64,000 nt of DNA from Candidatus Obscuribacterales bacterium (lineage in GTDB: Bacteria; Cyanobacteriota; Vampirovibrionia; Obscuribacterales; Obscuribacteraceae). Below are positions 1-8,900 of the stretch, in pieces. Where the stretch lies: the NCBI GenBank assembly GCA_020634035.1, contig JACKCM010000002.1, positions 682,001 to 746,000 of the forward strand, written 5' to 3'. The translations under genes were made by a program, and so were the position numbers. The notes beneath the pieces were generated by a model that worked only from the letters and a program-made list of their open reading frames with translations, made no database searches and was not told the origin of the DNA. Each line of letters begins with the position of its first letter. The first letter of the stretch is position 1.

Positions 1-2
1 TG

Positions 3-566
3 CCGCTGATCGATACAGAGCGCCTTGTCGTCCGGATGTGCTACCCGGATGAAGCGATAAAGCCGGCTCGGTATCATCTCAAGAACCGAGACTATCTTCA
101 GCCTTTCTACGCCACCTTTACCGAGGAGTCCTTCAGCGAAATCTACTGGGCGGAAGAGCTGGAGAGAAATATAGTCGAGTATTACAACGACCAATCCATA
201 AGGTTCTTCATCTTCGAGAAGGATAACGATGAGGTTGTGGTTGGCACAGCCAATTTCAGCGGTATCGTCAGGAGGGCGGCATACTATTGTGTAGTGGGAT
301 ACGGTCTGGACCAGGACTTTCAGGGCAGAGGCTATATGACCGAGGCTCTTGGTGCTGCCATAGACTTCATGTTTACTGAGAGAAATATTCATCGGGTGAT
401 GGCGAATTACATCCCCGTCAACGAAAAGTCAGGTAAAGTATTGAGGAGGCTGGGCTTTACTGTAGAGGGTTACGCCCGGGACTACCTGTATCTTGATGGT
501 CAGTGGAAAGATCACATCCTTACATCTCTGACCAATGAGGATTGGCAAGAGGATGAAGATAATTAG
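3..566 (+). CDS. GNAT-family N-acetyltransferase (RimJ/RimL-like), 5' end outside window
   Basis: This is a GCN5-related acetyltransferase, which would move an acetyl group from acetyl-CoA to an amine, probably a protein N-terminus or small molecule. The frame is open upstream of the first ATG (position 36) back to the window edge. The codons there read LIDTERLVVR, the classic first strand of RimJ/RimL-type enzymes, so the true start lies before the window. The acetyl-CoA loop is visible as 'GQGRGY'-like residues (DFQGRGYMTEAL), followed by 'IHRVMANYIPVNEKSGKVLRRLGF', typical of the family, here quoted only for its NEKS...LGF signature. It is followed after 18 bases by a membrane protein on the same strand. 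The substrate cannot be told from the sequence. Confidence 0.88.
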   Translation, partial: PLIDTERLVVRMCYPDEAIKPARYHLKNRDYLQPFYATFTEESFSEIYWAEELERNIVEYYNDQSIRFFIFEKDNDEVVVGTANFSGIVRRAAYYCVVGYGLDQDFQGRGYMTEALGAAIDFMFTERNIHRVMANYIPVNEKSGKVLRRLGFTVEGYARDYLYLDGQWKDHILTSLTNEDWQEDEDN

Positions 567-584
567 TAGAGGTCCGGACCGATT

Positions 585-1400
585 ATGAAAAGAACCTCTT
601 TAACCAGGCTGGCTTCGCCTCTAAAGGGCTTTTATCTCTGCTGGTTTTCCAGGGATTTTTATAATGAGGTAGCCCATAATTGGCAGGGGGTCGCCTTCCG
701 GTTTTTGATGGTCGTGCTAGGTCTTTTCTCAGGGATTGTGGCGCTTTCTTTTCAGTTTCAGGTAGATGAATATCTGAACGGATTCATCATCCCCATAATT
801 CAAAAAGCGCCTGAGTTGAACCTTGAAGAAGGAAAACTCTCTATGGATCGCCCATCTCCTTATATTATCGAAGACCCGCGATTCAAGGGTGAGCACAAAC
901 CGATTATGATCTTCGATCTGGCAGAGGATGCACCCATGCCTGATTCGAATCTGGACGGCATGTTTTTCATCAGAGACAAAGAAGTGCTTCAATACGGCGG
1001 CCAGAGGCAGATTGTCGATTTGAACGGAACCTGGAAGACGCCTCTCTTCCCAAAGGACTTCTTGAAAAGTCTTGGACAAATTAAAGTCTGGTCAGGAACG
1101 GCTGTATTTCTGGCGCTTTTTACGGCCAGTTTTCTTGTTATCTCCATCCAGGTCTTTCTCTATGGGCTATTAGCCTATGTGCTCTCGGGGTTGCTCAGGC
1201 GTCCTTTGCAGTTTGTTCAGGCTGCTCGCTTAGCAACGGTCGCCCTCTTGCCGGTCATAACCATGGATTTCCTCCAGCGTATAACCGGGGTGTTCGTGCC
1301 GCTCTGGACGATGGTTTCCGTCCTCATGACAATCGCGTATCTGACTTTTGCAATTCGCTCGATTTCGGTCACCCTGAACCGTCCCGGTTTCGAGTCCTGA
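585..1400 (+). CDS. DUF1189-like integral membrane protein
   Basis: A 271-residue membrane protein of unknown function. It has a hydrophobic segment at about residues 36-56, a roughly 110-residue non-membrane region (about 60-165), and then three or four hydrophobic helices from about 168 to the end. This one helix, soluble loop, helix cluster layout, and the opening 'SPLKGFYLCWFSRDFY', recall the DUF1189 family. That match is from memory and is moderate. It lies 18 bases after the acetyltransferase and may be co-transcribed. A perfect 10-base palindrome GGTCCGGACC (571-580) sits just before the ATG where the ribosome binding site would be. A short GAGCC/GGCTC stem (1399-1415) after the stop is too weak to call a terminator. 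Confidence 0.7.
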   Translation: MKRTSLTRLASPLKGFYLCWFSRDFYNEVAHNWQGVAFRFLMVVLGLFSGIVALSFQFQVDEYLNGFIIPIIQKAPELNLEEGKLSMDRPSPYIIEDPRFKGEHKPIMIFDLAEDAPMPDSNLDGMFFIRDKEVLQYGGQRQIVDLNGTWKTPLFPKDFLKSLGQIKVWSGTAVFLALFTASFLVISIQVFLYGLLAYVLSGLLRRPLQFVQAARLATVALLPVITMDFLQRITGVFVPLWTMVSVLMTIAYLTFAIRSISVTLNRPGFES

Positions 1401-1499
1401 GCCGTTTAAGGGCTCTCTTAACACTCTATCTATTTACCGTTCAAAGCAGGCTGTGCGTGCTAGGATTTAGCTCATCCCAAGATAATTTGAGGTCCGCCA

Positions 1500-2711
1500 A
1501 TGATTCAGGTCGTCGAACAGATCGTTAATGAAAACAAGCGTATCGGAGACATAGCCGAGAAAGTCTCAAAGGGAGAGCGCATCACAAGGGATGATGCTAT
1601 CCGACTCTATAACGAACCTGACCTGCTGGCAGTGGGAGCGCTGGCCGAGTTTGCCCGTCGACGCAAAGCCGGAGAGGGTCAAGAAAAGTATGTTTATTAC
1701 ATCCATAACATGCACCTCAATCCGACCAATTTCTGTGTCGAAACCTGTCGCTTTTGTTCCTATGCCAATCCAGGCAATGACAGCTATACCTGGACAATGG
1801 AAGAGGTGCTGGAGCAAGCCGAAAATGGCATCTCCCTTGGTATCAACGAAATTCATATGGTGGGTGGACTCAACCCAATCACCAACCTGAGCTATTACGA
1901 AGATGTTATCCGTACAATCAAAGAAAAGCATCCTCAAATCCATCTGAAGGCGATGACCGCCGTGGAGATAGAGTATCTATCCAACCTCGAAGGAATCAGC
2001 TATGAAGAGACTCTCAAGCGTTTAATCGATGCCGGTCTCGGCTCGATGCCCGGCGGCGGAGCGGAGATTTTTGATGATCAAGTCAGGGAGAAGATGGCGG
2101 TCAAGAAAACACCGGCATCTACATGGTTGGAGATTCATGGAATCGCCCATGGACTGGGGCTAAAGACCACTGCCACCATGCTCACCGGTATCGGAGAGAA
2201 TATTGAGAACAAGGTCGATCATATGCTTCTGATGCGGGAGCAACAGGACAAGTCCGGTGGCTTTATGTGCTTCATCCCGCTCAAGTGCTATTACGAAGGC
2301 ACCAATATCGCTGACGAGGTCAAGGAGCCATCCAACGAGGATCTGCTTCGTGATATAGCCATCTCAAGGTTGTTGCTCGATAACTTCCCGCATATCAAGG
2401 CTTATTGGATACAACTCGGTCAAGAACTTGCCCAGGCTGCTCTTTCCTTTGGTGCTGATGATCTGGACGGAACTATTTTAGAAGAGAAAATCACCCATGC
2501 TGCCGGTGCCAAGACTCCATTGCAGCTAGCCAAAGAGAAGATGGAAGAGCTTATCTCAGGAGCAGGTTATACACCTGTCGAAAGAGATACCGTATATAAC
2601 ATCAAGCGGATCGTCCAATCGAACGGCCAGGCTAACGTGACTGCCGATGAAGACTTTGAATCGCTCAAAAGCAAAAACAAATCTAGAATAGAGTCTTTGC
2701 TATCGGTCTAG
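1500..2711 (+). CDS. mqnE: aminofutalosine synthase (radical SAM)
   Basis: MqnE joins 3-[(1-carboxyvinyl)oxy]benzoate and an adenosyl radical to make aminofutalosine, an early step of the futalosine route to menaquinone. The 403-residue length fits. The radical-SAM cluster motif CxxxCxxC appears as CVETCRFC near residue 80. It is followed by YTWTMEE and 'GINEIHMVGGLNP', which mark the MqnE/MqnC/CofH group, and 'GSMPGGGAEI' is also typical. MqnC is the closest alternative, but the overall wording fits MqnE better. The ATG has a GAGGT Shine-Dalgarno 7 bases upstream. The stop interlocks with that of the convergent TPR-PDZ gene in the shared bases CTAG. A UbiD-family decarboxylase at 26.8-28.4 kb could act later in the same pathway. 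Confidence 0.9.
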   Translation: MIQVVEQIVNENKRIGDIAEKVSKGERITRDDAIRLYNEPDLLAVGALAEFARRRKAGEGQEKYVYYIHNMHLNPTNFCVETCRFCSYANPGNDSYTWTMEEVLEQAENGISLGINEIHMVGGLNPITNLSYYEDVIRTIKEKHPQIHLKAMTAVEIEYLSNLEGISYEETLKRLIDAGLGSMPGGGAEIFDDQVREKMAVKKTPASTWLEIHGIAHGLGLKTTATMLTGIGENIENKVDHMLLMREQQDKSGGFMCFIPLKCYYEGTNIADEVKEPSNEDLLRDIAISRLLLDNFPHIKAYWIQLGQELAQAALSFGADDLDGTILEEKITHAAGAKTPLQLAKEKMEELISGAGYTPVERDTVYNIKRIVQSNGQANVTADEDFESLKSKNKSRIESLLSV

Positions 2712-4189
2712 AACATAATCTGACCGACTTGACCCTGTCTCTTAACCAGAAGCTGTCCTTTTTGACCGCTGGGAATCTTGCTTAGCAAGAGAGCTAGCTG
2801 GGTGGTGCTCTGCACATTGACACCATTTACAGAAAGAATGACGTCACCGACCTTGATACCAGATTTGGCGGCTCGTGAACCTATGCCAACGGTATTGATA
2901 ACGATACCATTTGGGCTGGTGTTCACTATCAATCCAAGAGATGCAAGAACCTGTTTTACCAGAGCTGGAGTCTCAGCCGGTGCCTGGGGTGTGATCGGGC
3001 GCGGCGGTTGTTGTTGCTGTTGCATCGGCTGCTGTTGCATTGGCTGCTGTTGCATTGGCTGCTGCTGCTGCTGCTGATAGCCCGGCATCGAACCCGGTCT
3101 CTGGGCAGGCATTTGTGCTTGCATCTGGTAAGGTGTCTGATTCACCGGATTGCGGGAGGGACCCGGTTTGCTTCCAGTTCCTTTTTTCGATTTGTGCTTC
3201 TCTTCCAGAGCCATGCGTTTATCCCAGGCTGCGTTTCGTTTATCGAGTTCGGTAGAATTCGCCTTCAAAGTATCGGCCAGTTTTTTGTAGGCTTCTTTAT
3301 ATTTTGGTTGTTTCGGATCTAACTTCTTTGCTTTCTCGTAGTAACCGAGAGCCTGTTCCGGACTCTTGATCAAAAGGTAAATGGTGCCGATATTGTATTT
3401 GTATTTGGCATTTTTAGGATATTTTTGCTCCAGTTGTTTATAGAGGTCGAGCGCCGATAGATACTCTTTGCGTCTGAAGGCCTGGGCGGCTTCTACCGCC
3501 ATCTGATCTTGACTGCCCCCCTTCTCTAGCGCTTTTTTGACCACGGTTATCGCTTCTTTGAAGTCCAGCCTATCCGGATTTATGAAGTTGGCCTGGTTGT
3601 AAGAAGCCAGGGCTTTATCGAGCTGACCGTTTGCTTCGAAAATAACACCGCGGCTGAAGAAGGCTTCTGAGTTTCTAGGGTCGAGGCGAATAACCTGATC
3701 GAAACGGTCCATAGCATGGCGGGCATCTTTAGCTTTCCAGAAGCTGATACCGTCTTTCATCAAGCTCTCTATCTCTTCTTCACGAGCTTTTTGCACTGCC
3801 GCTTTGCGTGCTTCTCGCTCTTTGTCCTCGGGCGTCGGTTCTTTTACTTGTGGCTCCGGCTCCGAGCTGCTCTCCACCACCGGTGCGGTGCTTTTTTCTG
3901 CTGCTTCAATCTGGGGCTTCGCCAGGTTATAGATTTTGTCGATTCTTGGATCGAGTTCGCCTTCGAGAGGCTCTCCGAAGAATCGCTTCTCCAGGCGTTC
4001 GACCCTTTTGTCCAGCGATTCGGATGAATAGGTCTTGAAGAAAAGCACCTTTTCGATACGAGTAATCTTGTCTTTGCTACTTTCCGCCCCCAGTCCGGGC
4101 TTAATCGGAGCCGATAAGAACAACAGAGTTGTGATAGCGGTCAGTCTGAGGGAGATATTCCAGCGTTTCGAGCGGTTCAAGCTGTACAT
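2708..4189 (-). CDS. exported TPR protein with C-terminal PDZ domain and poly-Gln linker
   Basis: A 493-residue exported protein that starts with a basic, hydrophobic signal segment (about residues 8-35). A helical region with the pattern 'RVERLEKRFFGEPLEG' comes next. A charged stretch leads into tetratricopeptide repeats (about 145-300; 'AFFSRGVIFEANGQLDKALASYNQA' is a clear TPR, here abbreviated to its ARG..G..DKA..Y pattern). Then comes a Gln/Met/Pro-rich linker with repeated QQQPM, and finally a PDZ domain (about 410-490; 'GIGSRAAKSGIKVGDVILSV') that probably binds peptide C-termini. Likely role: scaffold or chaperone in the cell envelope. No protease domain is present. The DNA of the linker is a 15-base tandem repeat (3012-3071). 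Confidence 0.8.
   Translation of the reverse strand: MYSLNRSKRWNISLRLTAITTLLFLSAPIKPGLGAESSKDKITRIEKVLFFKTYSSESLDKRVERLEKRFFGEPLEGELDPRIDKIYNLAKPQIEAAEKSTAPVVESSSEPEPQVKEPTPEDKEREARKAAVQKAREEEIESLMKDGISFWKAKDARHAMDRFDQVIRLDPRNSEAFFSRGVIFEANGQLDKALASYNQANFINPDRLDFKEAITVVKKALEKGGSQDQMAVEAAQAFRRKEYLSALDLYKQLEQKYPKNAKYKYNIGTIYLLIKSPEQALGYYEKAKKLDPKQPKYKEAYKKLADTLKANSTELDKRNAAWDKRMALEEKHKSKKGTGSKPGPSRNPVNQTPYQMQAQMPAQRPGSMPGYQQQQQQPMQQQPMQQQPMQQQQQPPRPITPQAPAETPALVKQVLASLGLIVNTSPNGIVINTVGIGSRAAKSGIKVGDVILSVNGVNVQSTTQLALLLSKIPSGQKGQLLVKRQGQVGQIMF
3012..3076. repeat. 15-base tandem repeat plus (CTG)n encoding a Gln/Met/Pro linker
   Basis: The unit GGCTGCTGTTGCATT occurs at 3027-3041 and 3042-3056, preceded by a diverged copy and followed by a run of CTG/TGC triplets. 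Read on the minus strand it encodes repeated QQQPM and poly-Gln between the TPR and PDZ regions of the 2708-4189 gene. Near-identical copies suggest recent slippage expansion, so length may differ between strains. Confidence 0.85.
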
Positions 4190-4373
4190 AAAATGGGCTG
4201 TATTCTATAGAAATTTGCAAAAACTACAAAAGGCTTTCTCGTTCAATGCTAACATCAACTGACAATTCTTGGATCGTTGCTTAACTGGATGATTTTATCC
4301 ATAGTAGAGTTTTCCCCGAGCGACTATACTATTGAACTGGTTGCAGGGACAGATCCGGGGTTGGATAGAGCTG

Positions 4374-5531
4374 ATGGCATCTACGGATAACGGGCAAGAT
4401 TTTGCAGAAGAGCTTCAATTCAGCGAAGAAGAGCTGGCTTGTTGGCTTGTTTTCAGCCAAATGCAGGGACTGAAAATAAATGACGATCAATTCAAAAACA
4501 TACTCGACCGATTCGAGAATCTGATAAATCTATTCGCCCAGGATAGAAGAGAACTTATCGATTCGCGTCTGTTTAAGACCGAGGTGGTGGATAGCTTCCT
4601 TTCGCAGAAAGAGAAGGCAGAGCCGGATAAGATGCTGGCTGTTCTGAAAGAAAAAGAGGTTACGGCACTGCCGTTTACTCATCCGCTCTATCCTGCAAAA
4701 CTGAGGCATATTCACAGTCCGCCCAGGGTTCTCTACATGAAGGGAAGACTTGATCCTCAGGACCTCCGGGCGACCATAGCCGTGGTCGGTACCCGAAAGC
4801 CGACTTCATACGGGCGAAAGTTGGCTAAAGATTTTTCGCGAGAGCTGGCCGCTTCCGGAGCCACCATAGTTAGTGGTATGGCAGTCGGCATAGATTCTCT
4901 GGCTCACTGGGGGGCTCTGGAAGCCGGGGGGAAGACCGTTGCGGTGCTAGCCTCCGGGGTCGATCACTGTTATCCGTCCGCCAATCGACCGCTCTACGAG
5001 AAGCTCATAGAACAGGAAGCCGGAGCGGTGGTATCTGAATTCTTTCCTGGAACCACACCAGAGAAGTGGCGATTTCCTGCCAGAAATCGAATCGTAAGCG
5101 GTATGTCCGATGCTCTTCTTGTGGTGGAAGCTGGTGAATCTTCCGGGGCGCTGATCACAGCGAACCTCGCTTTTGGTCAGAGCCGTTGTGTTTTTGCCAT
5201 ACCTGGCAGAGTCGATGGTGCCATGTCGGCCGGCACTAATCAGCTGATTGCAAAAACCGTCGCCCAGTTGGTCGTCAAGCCCGAGGATATTCTCGATAAT
5301 CTCGGTTGGGTGCCGGGCAAAAAAGAGCGGAATGTCCCCACAGTGGTAGAACTCTTCGGCAGAGAGAAAGAAGTTTTTGACTTCCTCAGCTCCGAACCGG
5401 TTCACTTCGATCAGATCTGTCACGAAGTCGGTATGGCAGCAGGCCAGTTATCTGCGACTCTTACAATCCTGGAGCTTGGCGGGGTTGTTGAGAGGCATCC
5501 GGGCGAATGGTTCTCACGGTCAGACAGCTAG
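4374..5531 (+). CDS. dprA: DNA processing protein DprA (Smf)
   Basis: DprA loads RecA onto incoming single-stranded DNA during natural transformation. The N-terminal SAM-like helical region (LACWLVFSQMQGL) is followed by the YPxxL motif and the Rossmann-like DprA core. The signature residues VVGTRKPTSYG, SGMAVGIDSLAHWGAL, LASGVDHCYPSANR and the FPARNRIVSG motif are all present. The C-terminus has a short winged-helix-like region (VELFGREKEVFDFL). I chose the ATG at 4374 (385 residues). A TTG at 4332 would add 14 residues, but a possible -10 box TATACT at 4325-4330 would put that TTG at the transcript edge. Neither start has a strong SD. Confidence 0.93.
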   Translation: MASTDNGQDFAEELQFSEEELACWLVFSQMQGLKINDDQFKNILDRFENLINLFAQDRRELIDSRLFKTEVVDSFLSQKEKAEPDKMLAVLKEKEVTALPFTHPLYPAKLRHIHSPPRVLYMKGRLDPQDLRATIAVVGTRKPTSYGRKLAKDFSRELAASGATIVSGMAVGIDSLAHWGALEAGGKTVAVLASGVDHCYPSANRPLYEKLIEQEAGAVVSEFFPGTTPEKWRFPARNRIVSGMSDALLVVEAGESSGALITANLAFGQSRCVFAIPGRVDGAMSAGTNQLIAKTVAQLVVKPEDILDNLGWVPGKKERNVPTVVELFGREKEVFDFLSSEPVHFDQICHEVGMAAGQLSATLTILELGGVVERHPGEWFSRSDS

Positions 5532-5961
5532 CACTTATAAGACATATTCGAATCGAGAGAGTCTCTTTTGAGAACTCAGGCTGACGCTGGAATCAAGATC
5601 TTCTGCTTTTCGTAGAAAGATAAAGCGTATATTTCATTTTATGTGTTTTAAATAGGAAATAGGGGAATACAATTAAGGGTTACGGACCATGGACCTATCT
5701 AATTATCCAGTCAGATTCGCCATTCCCGCAAAATAGCGATCTCAAATTAGAGAGATTGGGTTGATTGTGTCCGATAAAGATTTGTTCTGCTGGTTAAAAC
5801 TGAAGCGGGTAATTAGTTCTAGGAGTTCGGGATATTCTGGTCTGCGAAATTCGGTCGAACAGAAAAGGGTAGAAGGCAAAAGGGAGTTGAGCGCTGGGAC
5901 ATATGGAATCATCCATCAATCCGTCGATTAGACCTGTCACGGCAGCGCAGGAGGACCAGTC
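5532..5961. other. 430-base intergenic region before the giant kinase gene
   Basis: I see no convincing gene here. It is AT-richer than its surroundings. After dprA there is a short AGAG/CTCT inverted repeat followed by TTTT (about 5563-5575), which could be a weak terminator. The 3' end holds a strong AGGAGG (5949-5954) for the kinase. I could not identify a clear -35/-10 pair. Its length suggests a long 5' leader or regulatory region for the kinase pair. Confidence 0.5.
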
Positions 5962-8900
5962 TTGATTGGTGACATGATCAATGACCGCTATGTTGTCGAT
6001 TCAGTCATCGGCAAAGGTTCTTCCGGAACTGTATACAAAGCTACCCGTTTGATGATGGGCGGTGTGGTGGCAATCAAAGTGATTGACAGCTACATCGGTC
6101 TTGATCGTGCCTCTTTAGATCGGCTGATTCGCGAGTTGAAAGCAGCGGAGAAATTGAGACATCCGCATATCATCACAGTCTGGGAATCCGGAACCACCGA
6201 TGATGGACAGCCTTATCTGGTTATGGATTATCTAGAAGGCGTCACCCTCGGGGATTTGTTGAAAGAGCAGGGATCGCTGCCACCACATCGAGTCCTGAGC
6301 ATCTTCAAACAGATATGCGAGGCGCTCTCCCATGCGCACGAGCAGGGGCTGATTCATCGGGATATGAAACCCGAGAACGTCGTTCTTGAAGCGAGTGAAC
6401 GTAGAGATTACGCCAAAGTCCTGGATTTCGGTATCGCTGACACTCCAGCTGAAAGCGCCCAGAGAGCCAGGTTTCAAAAGCCGCAGACCGTAGCGGGCAG
6501 TCCGGCTTATATGAGTCCTGAACAGTGTCAGGGATTTGAACTGGACTTTCGATCCGATTTGTACTCCATGGCCGTCATCCTGTTCGAGATGTTCACCGGC
6601 AGACGTCCCTTTGTTGCTCCGGATCTCACCAAGCTCATGTACAAGACGGTGACTGAGCAGCCGCCTCTGATGAAAACCGTTAAACCCGATGTGGACTTCC
6701 CGATGGAAGTCGAAGCCGTAGTGGCCAAGGCATTATCTAAAAATCCTAACGACAGGCAGCCTTCTATAAAACAGCTCGTACAAGAGTTGGAAGCTGCTTG
6801 CGAATTGACAGACTTCGGAAAAAAAAACTCAACTAGGAATGTGATCTCAGTGGATAATAAACCTTTTGAACAACATGAGTTTCTCCCAACAGAAAGATTG
6901 CTCGAGCCGGAGCCTAAGAAGCCTAAATTCGCCGCCGGTCCTGAAGATATGCCGGAGTTATTCATGGATTCCGAAGAAGCGAAGGCTCCATCGGCACCTC
7001 AAACCAAGGCCCCACCACCGCCTTCTCCGTCCGCTCCAACAGCTCCGCCGCCTCCCGGCCCTGCAGGCGGACCTCCGAGAAAATCCGGACCACCGCCTCT
7101 GCCTCCGACCAGAGCGAAAGCGCCGCCTCCTCCGATGCCTAAACCTAAGTCTGATTCGGAGCCTACTCCATCTGCCCCTGTACCGAGCAAAGTGCCTCCA
7201 CCGTCTGCTGCTGCAAAACCGGCTGCGCCGGCAAGCCCCGCAGCACCAGCGAGACCTGCTGCACCGGCAACACCTTCGGCACCCGCAGCACCTGCGGCAC
7301 CGACGAGACCGGCAGGTCCTGCAACTTCGGCCAGCTCAAATAGTCAGACCAATCAAGCCAGTCAGATAAGACCTAATCCACCGAAACCGGCTTCTGCAGC
7401 ACCTGCAACAGCACCTTCGGCTTCAGCTGCTTCGCCAGGCAATAACGCCGGTGCACCTGTTGGTAGCCAATCTCTGGGGAGATTGTCCGCTCTGGTTAAA
7501 CCTACTTCCGAGGTCAAGAAACCGACGGCAGTTGCTTCAAAGCCCAATCCACCCGAAACACCCAAAGCAGAGGCGAGACCTCCTTCGGTCTACAGTTATG
7601 TGCCTCCCAAAGAGAAGCAAATCGAGGCACCGCTTAGACCTACCCCTTCTGCAAAAGACAGCAGCAAGCCTGGTGCACCCAGACCGCAGAACAGCCAGGC
7701 TCCCAGGGTTATGGGCAAACCAGCCTCTCCTGGTCAAAGACCTGCCGGAGCCCCTGCCGCTCAGGCTCCTGGTTCCAGACCGCCCGGCTCTCCCACGGCA
7801 AGTGGATCGGCTCCGAAAGCAGCCACCGACCCTGCCGCAAAGCCCGGGGTCAAAACCATCAAAAAGGTCATTAAGAAAGTCAAGAAAGTCAAACGTCCCG
7901 AATCGGATCTGGACGGTAACATGCCTACAAAACTAGAGAAAGGTAGTCCCGGTGGCGGAGACAAGCTTTCGCGCGTGAGCTGGGAAGATGAGGTAGAAGC
8001 GCTCAAAACAGGCAACTTCGAACCCACCAGTATCCCCGTCGGCGATGCTCTGCAGCCCGATGTCAAACAATCTGGACAGTGGCCGTCCGGTACTCCCATG
8101 CAGCCTGGTCAGATGCCCCAGGGGCAGATGCCTCCCTATCCCTACGGCCAGCCGTATCCTGCTCACCCTGGCTATCCTCCCCATCCCGGACCTTATCCGC
8201 CGGGTTACCCCGTGCCGCCCCAGGGTTACGACCCTGCCCAGGCACAGAACATGTCCTGGCCGCCTGGTCAGATGCCGCCCCAGGGCATGATGCCTCCCCA
8301 GGCGGGATATCCCCAGATGCCTCCTTATATGCCTCCTCAAGGAATGGTTCCGCCTCCAGGCTATCCTCAGATGCCCGGGCCCTACCAACAGGTTCCACCC
8401 CAGCAAATGATGCCGCCCGGACAGACCGCACCTGCGCCAGAGCCGGCGGCTCCGCCGGAGCAGCCAGCCGATCTTCCTAAAAAGATTGAGCCAGAGCCAA
8501 AGCCGGAACCAAAATCAGCACCGGAACCAGAACCTGAACCGAAAGCTGCGGTCGAGTCCAAACCTAAATCCCAGGGGCTTTCTTCGTTGCTCGAAAGTGC
8601 GGAAGTCGAATCAAAATCCGAATCCGACCTAGAATCTGATTCTGGTTCCGAACCGGCTAAAAGCGCAACACCGGAAAAAATGTCCCTCAGCGATCTCAAA
8701 AAAGAGCTGGAGAAGGTCAAAAAAGAAAGTGGCGAGTTCGATTCGCCGGCACAGGGAAATGTGATGGAGGACTATTCCTCATCGCTCGATAGATCTGGTG
8801 TCTCGGAAGTCGACAAAGCAAAAGACGGAGTCGTACCATCGATACCGAATCCGCTTGATGCCTCGGACTCCTTACTGGGTTCTTCGAATGAGAGCGGCTT

